From: Pseudomonas putida
Lineage (GTDB): Bacteria; Pseudomonadota; Gammaproteobacteria; Pseudomonadales; Pseudomonadaceae
Length of the DNA stretch: 64,000 nt
Direction of reading: 5' to 3'
NCBI RefSeq assembly: GCF_028682635.1
Contig: NZ_JANHLK010000019.1
Coordinates: forward strand, 53,755 to 117,754
How positions within the stretch are numbered: position 1 is the first letter of the stretch; every line of letters begins with the position of its first letter. The notes beneath the pieces were generated by a model, which saw only the letters and a list, made by a program, of their open reading frames with translations, ran no database searches and was not told where the DNA came from. The position numbers and the translations under genes were made by a program. Below are positions 33,247 to 42,177 of this stretch, one piece after another.

Positions 33247-33588
33247 ATGCAGCTTTGCCCGGTTGCCTGTCTTGCTTTGATGCAATTGGCTGCTGGCAGT
33301 TCAACCCGAGACGAACTGATTTTCATTCGGCTCGCGTCAACGCCACCTTCAAATGATAATATTTCTCAAGTGAGAATGAATGGCGAGGATGCCGAAGTCA
33401 ATGAGGGAACGTTACGAGATCCATTTTGTGGCCAGTGGATCCAAGGAAGTCTCAACAAGGATGCGATTGAAAAAGCGGCAAGTCAGGGCATCAGCAACGT
33501 TCGATGGAACAAGGCCAGCCATACCATTGCCTGGAGCGAGCGAGCCAAGCTGAACAGGAATGTGGTGGGTTTGAAATACATTCAATAA
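33247..33588 (+). CDS. hypothetical protein, doubtful start
   Basis: The C-terminal part (VNEGTLRDPFCGQWIQGSLN, then KDAIEKAASQGISNVRWNKA) looks coding. The N-terminal part is less convincing: the ATG at 33247 gives MQLCPVACLALMQLAAGSST, a possible lipoprotein-like signal, while an ATG at 33376 directly follows a Fur-box-like sequence. No family recognised. Confidence 0.4.
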   Translation: MQLCPVACLALMQLAAGSSTRDELIFIRLASTPPSNDNISQVRMNGEDAEVNEGTLRDPFCGQWIQGSLNKDAIEKAASQGISNVRWNKASHTIAWSERAKLNRNVVGLKYIQ

Positions 33589-33660
33589 GGCGGGGCTGCG
33601 CAACGCGTCGATTGGCGCTTGATTGCAGGCTTTGCATAGGCTTTTTAAATCGCAGACAAC

Positions 33661-33689
33661 CAAAAAGGGCCCACCTTTCGGTGAGCCCT
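33661..33689 (-). terminator. rho-independent terminator of tRNA-Val
   Basis: On the minus strand GGGCTCACC, a GAAA loop and GGTGGGCCC are followed by TTTTTGG, about 30 bases beyond the tRNA 3' end. Confidence 0.8.
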
Positions 33690-33719
33690 TCCAGACCGCC
33701 CAGCAGAGCGGATTTTGTT

Positions 33720-33796
33720 TGGTAGGCGCGATTGGACTCGAACCAACGACCCCCACCATGTCAAGGTGGTGCTCTAACCAACTGAGCTACGTGCCT
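33720..33796 (-). tRNA. tRNA-Val (anticodon GAC)
   Basis: A 77-base cloverleaf on the minus strand starting AGGCACG. The anticodon stem CCACC/GGTGG encloses TTGACAT, giving GAC. The T-arm has GTTCGAGTC and CCA is encoded. Confidence 0.95.
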
Positions 33797-33979
33797 GCTG
33801 TGAGGCGGCATTCTACGGAATTCCGGGAGGGTGTCAACACCTTTTTTCGCGCTAACCCTATGAATATGCAAAATATTTAATTTCGCTGCGGCAAAGAAGA
33901 TTTTCCGGTGGCTGGCGGCGGTTTTTCAACTCGGGTAGGATCGACGCATTCGTTAAATTTATTAAACAGAGGCTGCAGG

Positions 33980-35263
33980 ATGGCGAACACCCCTTACCCA
34001 GAGTCCTATTACGCCGCATCGGCCAATGCGGTGCCGCCGCGTCCGTCGTTGCAGGGTGAGGTCGAGACGGATGTGTGCGTGATCGGCGCCGGTTATACCG
34101 GGTTGTCCTCGGCGCTGTTCCTGCTGGAGCACGGCTTTCGGGTGACGGTGCTGGAGGCGGCCAGGGTCGGTTTCGGTGCGTCGGGGCGCAATGGTGGGCA
34201 GATCGTCAACAGCTATAGCCGCGATATCGATGTGATCGAGCGCACTGTCGGTCCGCGTCAGGCTCAGTTGCTGGGGCAGATGGCGTTCGAGGGCGGGCGG
34301 ATCATTCGTGATCGGGTAGCCAGGTACAACATCCAGTGCGACTTGAAGGACGGCGGCGTATTTGCCGCCATCACTGACAAGCAGATGGGTCATCTGGAAG
34401 CGCAGAAGCGTTTGTGGGAGCGTTTCGGGCATACGCAGCTGGAGTTGCTGGATCAGCGCCGCATCCGCGAGGTGGTGGCTTGCGATCAATATATCGGTGG
34501 CATGCTCGACATGAGTGGCGGGCATATCCATCCGCTCAACCTGGCGCTGGGCGAAGCGGCGGCCGTGGAGTCACTGGGCGGCACTATTCATGAGCAGTCG
34601 CCGGCGGTGCGCATCGAGCGCGGTGCCAACCCGGTCGTGCACACGCCTCAGGGCAAGGTCAGGGCCAAGTTCATCATCGTGGCGGGCAACGCCTACCTGG
34701 GTAACCTGGTGCCGGAGCTGGCGGCCAAATCGATGCCTTGCGGCACGCAGGTGATCACCACGGAGCCCCTGGGCGATGAGTTGGCGAAAAGCCTGCTGCC
34801 CCAGGACTATTGCGTCGAAGACTGCAACTACCTGCTCGACTACTACCGCCTGAGCGGCGACAAACGTCTGATTTTCGGCGGCGGCGTGGTGTATGGCGCA
34901 AGGGACCCGGCGAACATCGAAGCGATCATTCGGCCGAAGATGCTCAAGGCGTTCCCGCAGCTCAAGGATGTGAAGATCGACTACGCCTGGACCGGAAATT
35001 TCCTGCTGACCCTGTCGCGCCTGCCTCAGGTCGGGCGACTGGGCGACAACATCTATTACTCCCAGGGGTGCAGCGGCCACGGCGTCACCTACACGCACCT
35101 GGCGGGCAAGGTCCTGGCCGAGGCATTGCGTGGTCAGGCCGAACGTTTCGACGCCTTTGCCGACCTGCCCCACTACCCGTTCCCGGGTGGCCAACTGCTG
35201 CGTACACCCTTTGCTGCACTTGGCGCGTGGTACTACGGATTGCGCGACAGACTCGGGTTCTGA
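33980..35263 (+). CDS. puuB: FAD-dependent oxidoreductase, PuuB-like (gamma-glutamylputrescine oxidase family)
   Basis: 427 residues from the ATG at 33980. The Rossmann FAD motif is VCVIGAGYTGLSSALFLLEH, followed by GFGASGRNGGQIVNSYS, where the family holds its flavin. The C-terminus has YYSQGCSGHGVTYTHLAGKV. PuuB-type DAO enzymes oxidise gamma-glutamylputrescine or related amines. No other puu gene is next to it, so the substrate is inferred from family only. The ATG at 33980 has AGG nearby; the upstream start at 33908 has none. Confidence 0.85.
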   Translation: MANTPYPESYYAASANAVPPRPSLQGEVETDVCVIGAGYTGLSSALFLLEHGFRVTVLEAARVGFGASGRNGGQIVNSYSRDIDVIERTVGPRQAQLLGQMAFEGGRIIRDRVARYNIQCDLKDGGVFAAITDKQMGHLEAQKRLWERFGHTQLELLDQRRIREVVACDQYIGGMLDMSGGHIHPLNLALGEAAAVESLGGTIHEQSPAVRIERGANPVVHTPQGKVRAKFIIVAGNAYLGNLVPELAAKSMPCGTQVITTEPLGDELAKSLLPQDYCVEDCNYLLDYYRLSGDKRLIFGGGVVYGARDPANIEAIIRPKMLKAFPQLKDVKIDYAWTGNFLLTLSRLPQVGRLGDNIYYSQGCSGHGVTYTHLAGKVLAEALRGQAERFDAFADLPHYPFPGGQLLRTPFAALGAWYYGLRDRLGF

Positions 35264-35280
35264 TGCCCTAAACAAAAAAT

Positions 35281-36049
35281 GCCCGTGATACGGCAATGCT
35301 GTTCACTTAAGCATGGTGTTGTTAAGAACTGGATTGGGGGGGATATCCATTGCTGCGGTAACGGCCACTTATGGTTTCGCTCTTACAGCGAGTCACTTTT
35401 GGAAGAGCCCAAAAGTAACCAAAAGGCTCTTGCCCCACCACTCGGTGCCTCGCTGTGGCTCGGCATGCCCTCACTCCGGCATTGCTCCGTGGGTCGCCGC
35501 GATGGGCCGTCCCTGGCCCAGCGCGGCTAAACCGGCGTCCTGCCGGTTTACCCACTACGCAATGCCTGCGTTCGGCCATCGTGGTTTAACGGGGCGCCAC
35601 GATCAAAAGCAAAGCGAGGCGGCCTGACAGCCGACCTGATTTTAAATGAGCACGTTCCCCTGTAGGAGCGAGCTTGCTCCCACAATTGGATCGTAGGCAG
35701 GTCCCTTAATCAGGTCGGCTGTCAGGCCGCCTCGCTTTTGCTTTGGCTTTTGATTTTCTTGCCCCATCGAGAGGCCGAGTGGAGGTTCTGCGCAGTGGGC
35801 CCCTGTAGGAGCAGCCGGTCGACGCTCGATTGCTCGCGAAAAACCTGAGAGCACCGCGGGGTGTCAGGCTCCCCGCGTCATCGTTGACCTCCATCGCGAG
35901 CAAGCTTGCTCCTACAGGCTTTTCCAAGTGACTCGCCGTAAGGGCGAAACCTTAGGTGGCCGTTACCGCAGGAATGGATATACACCTAATCCAAATATCC
36001 ACCTGAAGCCCTCCAACCTAAAGTGAACAGCATTACCGTGATACGGGCA
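35281..36049. repeat. nested inverted-repeat element (about 770 bp)
   Basis: The outer arms (35281-35403 and 35926-36049) are imperfect inverted copies of each other: GCCCGTGATACGG at one end pairs with CCGTGATACGGGC at the other. They include the shared GCGGTAACGGCCAC. Inner arms (35602-35642 and 35707-35753, both with AGGTCGGCTGTCAGGCCGCC or its complement) flank a spacer. REP copies sit in the centre (35660-35684) and right half. Frames in it are artefacts of the repeats. The outermost GCCCGT/ACGGGC with A and T runs may also terminate the two convergent genes. Confidence 0.75.
35802..35918. repeat. REP pair (GTAGGAGC type)
   Basis: A diverged left copy (CTGTAGGAGCAGCCGG) faces an intact right copy (GCGAGCAAGCTTGCTCCTAC) inside the larger inverted-repeat element. 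Confidence 0.65.
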
Positions 36050-36073
36050 TTTTTTTGTCTGTTCGAAAAGCTG

Positions 36074-36508
36074 TCAGCCGGCGATGGCGCGGTCCGCCGA
36101 CAGTTTGCCGGCTCCTTCGATCAGCACCGCGATGCTGCCACCGAGCAACGCCAGGGCGAATTCATAGCCGTTGTTCGCCATGAACAGGCCATTGCTGATA
36201 TGCACGGTAAAAATCGCCACCAGTGAAAGGAAGGTCAGGCCCAGCGCCGCCGGACGTACCAGCAAGCCGATGATCAAAGCCAGGCCGCCGAAGAACTCGG
36301 TGCCGCCCGCCAGCGTCGCCATCAGGTAGCCCGGCGCCAGGCCGATGCTTTCCATGTACTGCGCGGTGCCCGCCAGGCCATAGCCACCGAATGCGCCGAA
36401 GAGTTTCTGTGCACCGTGGGCAGCGAAGATGATGCCGACGAAAATCCGCAAAACGGTCAGGCCGTAGCCAGCGCGGGTAAACAAGACCTTGTTGATCAGT
36501 GTGCTCAT
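36074..36508 (-). CDS. DoxX-family membrane protein
   Basis: 144 residues with four transmembrane segments. The DoxX pattern VLRIFVGIIFAAHGAQKLFG, GGYGLAGTAQYMESIG and GGTEFFGGLALIIGLLVRPA is clear. DoxX proteins are inner-membrane proteins linked to quinone or redox stress functions; no specific substrate can be read here. The start at 36508 follows an AAGGGATG-like site. It ends 25 bases beyond the repeat element. Confidence 0.88.
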   Translation of the reverse strand: MSTLINKVLFTRAGYGLTVLRIFVGIIFAAHGAQKLFGAFGGYGLAGTAQYMESIGLAPGYLMATLAGGTEFFGGLALIIGLLVRPAALGLTFLSLVAIFTVHISNGLFMANNGYEFALALLGGSIAVLIEGAGKLSADRAIAG

Positions 36509-36611
36509 GCTGTGACATCCCTTGAGAGTGTGTGTTGGTTGGCCGCTATATTAATCAGTAAATCTCATGTTAAAAGCGCAAATAATCCGCCATAACAATC
36601 AGTTTATTCGA

Positions 36612-38033
36612 TCATTTACGCAGGGCAACTTTCTGCCCCTGGGGCTCCAACGACTCCCGCTCCCGATCGAACGCCAGGTAATACTTGTTCACGCTATTAA
36701 CATAGCTGACAGGTCCCATTCCCACCTGCTCCATGGCGATGCGTTCGACCTGGAAAAACCACTGGTTGGGGTTCAACCCCCGTCGACGGGCCTCTGCGCG
36801 CATGCCTTGCACCCGCTCCGGCCCGATGTTGTAGGCCGCCAGCACAAAGGCCATGCGCTCGCGCTCATTGAGCTTGGGGCTGGCGAAGAACTTGCGGCGA
36901 ATCATCGCCAGGTACTTGGCCCCGGCCTGCACATTGGCATCCAGTTCGTGAATGTTGCTCACACCGACACGCTGGGCCGCTGACGGCGTGATCTGCATCA
37001 GCCCGGTCGGTGCACCGCCACTGCGCGCCGCAGGTTGCAGGCCCGATTCCTTGAACGCCAGCGCCGCCAGGTTCAGCCAGTCCATGTCCTGGGCGGTTGC
37101 ATGTTTTTGCAGCACCGGCCGCAGCTTTTCCAGGCGCTGGCGGTCAGCCTTGGCCAACGGATAGTGGACCTGGTAAAGGCGTCTATAGATGCGCAGAAAC
37201 GCTACGTCCTGGTCCGACGGCTTTTTATAGCCCGCCAGGAAACGATCGATGCTGGCCCTCAGCATCGACGCGTCGCGGCGCACGAACCAGAACTCTTCGC
37301 CTGGCTCGCTGATCAGCACCTGGCGATCGATACGCAATTTCGGCAGGATCTTGCCCCAGCGTTCGGCAATCGGCTGCTCGACGATGGTCAGGTGAAAGAT
37401 CCCTCCCTGGACCATCTCCAACACGTCCTCGACCGCCAGGCTTGGATCGACCCACTCGATCTTGACCGGCGGCAGTTTGTGCAGCGCCAGCTTCTGGTTG
37501 ATCTGGCTGATGGCGTCACCGGCGGCGCTGCCGTTGGGCAGCGCCAGGGTTTTGCCCGACAGTTGTTCGAGTCGGGTGTAGCGACGCTCGCCCTTGATCC
37601 CCACCAGCACCAGCGGGATGTTACTGGCGACCGGTTCACTGCTGCTGACGGCGAAGCCCGGCTGCAGGTCGAGCAGCTCGCCGGGGGCCACCAGGTCGCC
37701 CTCCCCGCGCTGCAACGCACCGAGCAATTGATCCTTGGCTTTGGGAATGATCTTGAGGGTGATTTCCTGGCCATCCCGGGCGTGGCCATTGAGGTATTGC
37801 TCGAAAGCGCGCAGGCGATGGTATTCGACACCGATGGCTTGGCCCTGGACTTCGCCAGAGCTGTTACGGCTCTGGTTGACCAGCACGCGCAGCACACGAC
37901 TGCTGCGGATGTCCGTGAGGTCACGGACCTTGGCGGCCGGCACGGCTTGCAGCGGCCCGGGCAGCCGCGCAACCGCCGACATCGGCAGCAACAGCGAGCA
38001 ACACAGCAGTAGCAAAACCGAGGGACGAATCAT
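36612..38033 (-). CDS. MltF-like membrane-bound lytic transglycosylase
   Basis: 473 residues. A signal peptide (MIRPSVLLLLCCSLLLPMSA) is followed by an SBP_bac_3 solute-binding-like domain (about 45-280) and a C-terminal SLT domain. There ALAFKESGLQPAARS carries the catalytic Glu, with GLMQITPSAAQRVGV and VLAAYNIGPERVQGM following. It cleaves peptidoglycan glycan strands non-hydrolytically. It is longer at the junction than typical MltF and may be one of several Pseudomonas paralogues, so no symbol is given. Confidence 0.88.
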   Translation of the reverse strand: MIRPSVLLLLCCSLLLPMSAVARLPGPLQAVPAAKVRDLTDIRSSRVLRVLVNQSRNSSGEVQGQAIGVEYHRLRAFEQYLNGHARDGQEITLKIIPKAKDQLLGALQRGEGDLVAPGELLDLQPGFAVSSSEPVASNIPLVLVGIKGERRYTRLEQLSGKTLALPNGSAAGDAISQINQKLALHKLPPVKIEWVDPSLAVEDVLEMVQGGIFHLTIVEQPIAERWGKILPKLRIDRQVLISEPGEEFWFVRRDASMLRASIDRFLAGYKKPSDQDVAFLRIYRRLYQVHYPLAKADRQRLEKLRPVLQKHATAQDMDWLNLAALAFKESGLQPAARSGGAPTGLMQITPSAAQRVGVSNIHELDANVQAGAKYLAMIRRKFFASPKLNERERMAFVLAAYNIGPERVQGMRAEARRRGLNPNQWFFQVERIAMEQVGMGPVSYVNSVNKYYLAFDRERESLEPQGQKVALRK

Positions 38034-38268
38034 CCACTCTCCGCAAAGAATTCAGGTCAACCACATGAATGATTTCATGCAATCAAGCGTCAGAAATAAA
38101 GCGCCTGAAGACGCTGGCAATGCGCGAAAGACTGGCACAATGATGGCATCGCCACCACCCAGACTTGTTCGCGACATTAAGAGACCGCCATAACCCGTTG
38201 TAGTTCTTGGCTTTTCTGATAAATCCAGAGCTCTGGTATGCTTTGCGGCCCTGGTCCGAGGTAGCACC

Positions 38269-39075
38269 ATGCAACTCATCGATATCGGCGTCAACCTGAC
38301 CAACCCCAGTTTCGCCGACAAGCACCAGGCCGTACTGGACCGCGCCTACGCCGCGGGGGTCTGCCAATTGGTGCTCACCGGCACCAATGTCGAGGGCAGC
38401 GAACAGGCGCTGGAGCTGTGCCGGCAACTGGACGAAACAGGTCAAAAGCTGTTCGCCACCGCCGGTATTCATCCCCACGCGGCCAGCGACTGGAATGCCG
38501 ACAGCGCCCGTCGCCTGCGCAGCCTGCTGAAGGAGGCGAACATCGTGGCGGTCGGTGAATGCGGCCTGGATTTCAACCGCGATTTTTCACCGCGTCCGCA
38601 GCAAGAGAAAGTCCTCGAAGAACACCTGGCGCTGGCGGTCGAACTGCAAATGCCGGTGTTTCTGCACGAACGCGATGCCAGCCAGCGTCTGCTGGAAATC
38701 CTGCGTGACTATCGCGATCAGTTGCCGGCCGCCGTGGTGCACTGCTTCACCGGCGAACAGAAAGCGCTGTTCAGTTACCTGGACCTGGATTTACACATCG
38801 GCATCACCGGCTGGATTTGCGATGAGCGCCGTGGCACGCATTTGCATCCCTTGGTCAAGGAGATCCCGCGCGGGCGGTTGATGCTGGAGAGCGATGCGCC
38901 GTATCTGTTGCCGCGCAGCCTTCGCCCCAAACCGAAAAACGGTCGCAACGAGCCGGCGTATCTGACGGAAGTCTTGCGTGAGGTGGCCTTGCACCGCGGC
39001 GAAAGCCAGGAAGACCTGGCCGCCCACAGTACGGCTTGCGCGCGGGCGTTCTACGGGCTGCCCAGCGTGGATTGA
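38269..39075 (+). CDS. tatD: TatD-family metal-dependent DNase
   Basis: 268 residues with all TatD landmarks: MQLIDIGVNLTNPSF, AGIHPHAAS, VAVGECGLDFNRDF, CFTGE, ITGWICDERRG and LMLESDAPYLLPR. The metal ligands (His, Glu, Asp) are present. TatD is a 3'-5' exonuclease and deoxyribonuclease of the amidohydrolase fold, implicated in DNA repair. It stands alone, convergent with the acyl-CoA dehydrogenase gene. Confidence 0.93.
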   Translation: MQLIDIGVNLTNPSFADKHQAVLDRAYAAGVCQLVLTGTNVEGSEQALELCRQLDETGQKLFATAGIHPHAASDWNADSARRLRSLLKEANIVAVGECGLDFNRDFSPRPQQEKVLEEHLALAVELQMPVFLHERDASQRLLEILRDYRDQLPAAVVHCFTGEQKALFSYLDLDLHIGITGWICDERRGTHLHPLVKEIPRGRLMLESDAPYLLPRSLRPKPKNGRNEPAYLTEVLREVALHRGESQEDLAAHSTACARAFYGLPSVD

Positions 39076-39086
39076 CCCGTTGAGTG

Positions 39087-39113
39087 AGCGCGGGCCCGGA
39101 TTGGGCCCGCGCT
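39087..39113. terminator. bidirectional terminator-like hairpin after tatD
   Basis: AGCGCGGGCCC and GGGCCCGCGCT form an 11-bp GC-rich stem with a 5-base loop between convergent genes. There is no long T-tract. Confidence 0.6.
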
Positions 39114-39119
39114 GCCGTC

Positions 39120-40349
39120 TTAATGACTGCTGCGCAACATTTCCTTGGGCACGTACTTGCCGATCTCGAACTTGCCGATGGCCGCGCGGTGCACTTCATC
39201 CGGACCGTCCGCCAGCCGCAGGGTGCGCTGCATGGCATACATGTAGGCCAGCGGGAAATCGTTGGACACCCCTGCCCCGCCATGGATCTGGATCGCCCGG
39301 TCGATCACGCGCAAGGCAACATTCGGCGCCACCACCTTGATCTGCGCGATTTCACTCTTCGCCACTTTGTTGCCGACGGTGTCCATCATGTACGCCGCCT
39401 TGAGTGTCAGCAGGCGGGCCATGTCAATCTCCATCCGCGAATCGGCGATCTTGTCGATGTTGCCGCCCAGGCGTGCCAGAGGCTTGCCGAACGCCGTACG
39501 GTTCACCGAGCGCTTGCACATCAGTTCCAGCGCACGCTCAGCCATGCCGATCGAACGCATGCAGTGGTGAATCCGCCCCGGGCCAAGACGACCTTGAGCG
39601 ATTTCGAAGCCGCGTCCTTCGCCCAACAGGACGTTTTCATACGGCACCCGGACATTTTCAAACAATACTTCGGCGTGGCCGTGGGGGGCGTCGTCATAGC
39701 CGAACACGGGCAACGGACGCAGGATTTTCACCCCGGGGGTGTCCACCGGCACCAGGATCATCGAGTGCTGCGCATGGCGCGGTGCGTCGGGGTTGCTCAG
39801 GCCCATGAAGATGAGGATCTTGCAGCGCGGATCGCAAGCACCGGAGGTCCACCACTTCTTGCCGTTGATCACCCACTCGTCACCGTCACGCACGGCACGG
39901 GCGGCCATGTTGGTGGCGTCGGAGGACGCGACGTCCGGTTCGGTCATGGCGAAAGCCGAGCGGATCTCGCCGCGCAGCAAGGGTTCGAGCCAGCGTTGTT
40001 TCTGTTCTTCGTTGGCGTAGCGCACCAGCACTTCCATGTTGCCGGTGTCCGGTGCCGAGCAATTGAACGGCTCGGGCCCCAGCAGCGAACGGCCCATGAT
40101 TTCCGCCAGCGGAGCGTATTCGAGGTTGGTCAGGCCGGCGCCGAGCTCGGACTCAGGCAGAAACAAATTCCACAGGCCTTCTGCCTTGGCCTTGAGCTTG
40201 AGCTCTTCCATGATAGCCGTCGGCTGCCAGCGGTCGCCCTCGGCGACCTGGCGCTCGAAGACCGCTTCGGCGGGATAGACGTAGGTGTCCATGAACGCGG
40301 TCACGCGCTCACGCAGTTCTTGCACCTTGGGCGAATAAGCGAAATCCAT
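39120..40349 (-). CDS. acyl-CoA dehydrogenase
   Basis: 409 residues from the ATG at 40349. The first signature region is AFAMTEPDVASSDATNMAAR, with WVINGKKWWTSGACDPRCKI after it; PGRIHHCMRSIGMAERALEL and IQIHGGAGVSNDFPLAYMYA are the C-terminal FAD and dimer contacts. It resembles the ACAD10/11-type enzymes. It oxidises an acyl-CoA at the alpha-beta position and feeds electrons to ETF. The divergent LysR gene 165 bases away is a likely regulator. The substrate is not known. Confidence 0.88.
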   Translation of the reverse strand: MDFAYSPKVQELRERVTAFMDTYVYPAEAVFERQVAEGDRWQPTAIMEELKLKAKAEGLWNLFLPESELGAGLTNLEYAPLAEIMGRSLLGPEPFNCSAPDTGNMEVLVRYANEEQKQRWLEPLLRGEIRSAFAMTEPDVASSDATNMAARAVRDGDEWVINGKKWWTSGACDPRCKILIFMGLSNPDAPRHAQHSMILVPVDTPGVKILRPLPVFGYDDAPHGHAEVLFENVRVPYENVLLGEGRGFEIAQGRLGPGRIHHCMRSIGMAERALELMCKRSVNRTAFGKPLARLGGNIDKIADSRMEIDMARLLTLKAAYMMDTVGNKVAKSEIAQIKVVAPNVALRVIDRAIQIHGGAGVSNDFPLAYMYAMQRTLRLADGPDEVHRAAIGKFEIGKYVPKEMLRSSH

Positions 40350-40513
40350 GGCCAGCTCTACCTTTTCAACGGGTTTCAGAGGAGTTGTTCGTTCATGCAA
40401 TCGATGCTAGAACAGCCATGAAAATTTACCTAGCCTATTCTCGGCGTGTATAAACATTCATCACCGATATATGATCGACTGATCGAGCCCACCTAAAACA
40501 AGAGTGCAGCGCA

Positions 40514-41443
40514 ATGAATCTGAGCAAGGTCGACCTCAACCTTTTCATCGTCTTTGACGCGATCTACACCGAGGCCAACCTGACCCGCGCCGGGCAGATT
40601 GTCGGGATCACCCAACCTGCGGTATCCAACGCGCTGGCCCGATTGCGCGAGACGTTCAACGACCCGCTGTTCGTACGCACCGCCCAGGGCATGGTGCCTA
40701 CGCCCATGGCGCAGAACATTATCGGCCCGGTGCGCAACGCGCTTTCGTTGCTGCGCGTGTCGGTGCAGGAAAGCCGCATCTTCAATCCCTTGCAGGCGGT
40801 CAAGACCTACCGCATCAGCATGACCGACCTCACTGAAGCTGTGATCCTGCCGCCGCTGTTCCAGCGCCTGCGCCGCCTGGCGCCGACCGTGATCATCGAA
40901 AGCTTCCTGTCCAAGCGGCGCGAGACCACCAAGGAACTGGCCGCTGGCCGACTCGACTTCGCCGTGGATGCACCACTCAACACCGACCCGCAGGTGCGCC
41001 ACGTCAAGCTGATGGAAGATCGTTACGTGTGCGCCATGCGCAAGGGCCACCCGCTGGCGGGCAAGGAAAAACTCACCCTCGATGATTACCTGAGCCTGAC
41101 CCACGTCCACATTTCCAGCCGTCGCAGCGGCCTGGGCTATGTTGACCTGGCCCTGGGCAAAATGGGTATCCAGCGCAAGATCGCCCTGCGCTCCCAGCAT
41201 TACCTGATGGCCTCGCAGGTGCTGCAGCAGACCGATATGGTCATGACCGTGCCGGAACGCTTCGCCCGCCGTAACGACCTGCACGCCTTTTATCTGCCGG
41301 TCAACGATGTGCCGCCGGTGGAAACCCACCTTTACTGGCACGAAAGCACTGACCAAGACCCGGCGAACCGCTGGATGCGCGAGCAGATGATCGAGTTGTG
41401 CCAGCAGGTGACGGCGCAGGAGAAGAAGCTGGACACGGTGTGA
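40514..41443 (+). CDS. LysR-family transcriptional regulator
   Basis: 309 residues. The N-terminal winged helix-turn-helix (LNLFIVFDAIYTEANLTRAG, then ITQPAVSNALARLRETFNDP) is followed by a LysR_substrate domain of the NodD/PcpR-like type. It is divergent from the acyl-CoA dehydrogenase gene, the standard LysR arrangement for regulating a neighbour. Its inducer is unknown. A GCGCA-rich leader precedes the ATG; the ribosome-binding site is weak. Confidence 0.9.
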   Translation: MNLSKVDLNLFIVFDAIYTEANLTRAGQIVGITQPAVSNALARLRETFNDPLFVRTAQGMVPTPMAQNIIGPVRNALSLLRVSVQESRIFNPLQAVKTYRISMTDLTEAVILPPLFQRLRRLAPTVIIESFLSKRRETTKELAAGRLDFAVDAPLNTDPQVRHVKLMEDRYVCAMRKGHPLAGKEKLTLDDYLSLTHVHISSRRSGLGYVDLALGKMGIQRKIALRSQHYLMASQVLQQTDMVMTVPERFARRNDLHAFYLPVNDVPPVETHLYWHESTDQDPANRWMREQMIELCQQVTAQEKKLDTV

Positions 41444-41466
41444 GGCGTTACACCGCGTTATCGTTC

Positions 41467-41560
41467 TTCGCGAGCAAGCCCGCTCCCACACTTAATCTTT
41501 GCTGAACACGGTATTTGTGTTCGACGCAAATCAAAGGTGGGAGCGGGCTTGCTCGCGAAG
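41467..41560. repeat. REP pair (inverted)
   Basis: CGCGAGCAAGCCCGCTCCCA on the left and GGGAGCGGGCTTGCTCGCG on the right face each other about 50 bases apart, after the LysR gene. Confidence 0.85.
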
Positions 41561-41592
41561 AGATCAGCAAGAACACCCAAAACTCACGCCCC

Positions 41593-41608
41593 TTGACGTA
41601 AACGTCAA
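41593..41608. promoter_or_regulatory. LiuR-like operator upstream of liuR
   Basis: TTGACGTAAACGTCAA is a near-palindrome with the ACGTnAACGT core of the two sites before liuA. It lies 42 bases before liuR, so it points to autoregulation, and its TTGACG could serve as a -35 element. Confidence 0.75.
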
Positions 41609-41649
41609 CCTGCCATTAGCTTAGCGCATGACTTTTTGCGAGCGCGCCC

Positions 41650-42048
41650 ATGAGCAGCCAGACCTACAGCATTTCCGACCTCGCCCGCGAGCTCGACATC
41701 ACCACCCGGGCCATTCGCTTCTATGAGGAACAAGGCTTGCTCAGCCCCGAGCGGCGTGGCCAGGAACGCATCTACTCACCCCGCGACAAGGTCAGCCTCA
41801 AGCTGATCCTGCGGGGCAAGCGCATCGGCTTTTCCCTGGCCGAATGCCGCGAGCTGATCGAGCTCTACGATCCGTCCAGCGGTAACACCAAGCAACTGCA
41901 CAGCATGCTGGCAAAAATCAGCGAGCGCCGGGAACAGCTGGAACAGCAGCTGCTGGACATCGAACAGATGAAACTGGAGCTCGATACCGCTGAAGAGCGT
42001 TGTGTGCAAGCGCTGGAACAAACGCTCAAGAGTCAGGAATCTGTGTAG
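41650..42048 (+). CDS. liuR: MerR-family regulator of leucine/isovalerate catabolism
   Basis: 132 residues. The MerR helix-turn-helix (YSISDLARELDITTRAIRFY, EEQGLLSPERRGQERIYSPR) is followed by a dimerisation helix that ends in a Glu/Gln-rich coil. The match to LiuR is supported by the neighbouring liu genes and by similar palindromes upstream of liuR and liuA. LiuR-type regulators sense intermediates of branched-chain acyl-CoA breakdown. An upstream GCGCGCCC leader gives only a weak ribosome-binding site. Confidence 0.9.
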   Translation: MSSQTYSISDLARELDITTRAIRFYEEQGLLSPERRGQERIYSPRDKVSLKLILRGKRIGFSLAECRELIELYDPSSGNTKQLHSMLAKISERREQLEQQLLDIEQMKLELDTAEERCVQALEQTLKSQESV

Positions 42049-42143
42049 GAGCGAGCTTGCTCGCGATGGATGTCAGGGCACCGCGTGCATTCAGACTGCC
42101 CTCGTTGCCGTTGACGTCCTTCGCGAGCAAGCTCGCTCCTACA
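42044..42143. repeat. REP pair (inverted)
   Basis: GTAGGAGCGAGCTTGCTCGC and GCGAGCAAGCTCGCTCCTAC face each other about 55 bases apart between liuR and the lyase gene. The left copy overlaps the last codon of liuR. Confidence 0.9.
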
Positions 42144-42177
42144 AGGGTCTATGAACAATTAGAACAGGTCCAATCCC

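Noticed and set aside
35313..35627. 104-codon plus frame with VTKRLLPHH-type sequence
   Set aside because: It lies inside the inverted-repeat element; such frames recur in Pseudomonas only because the repeat recurs.
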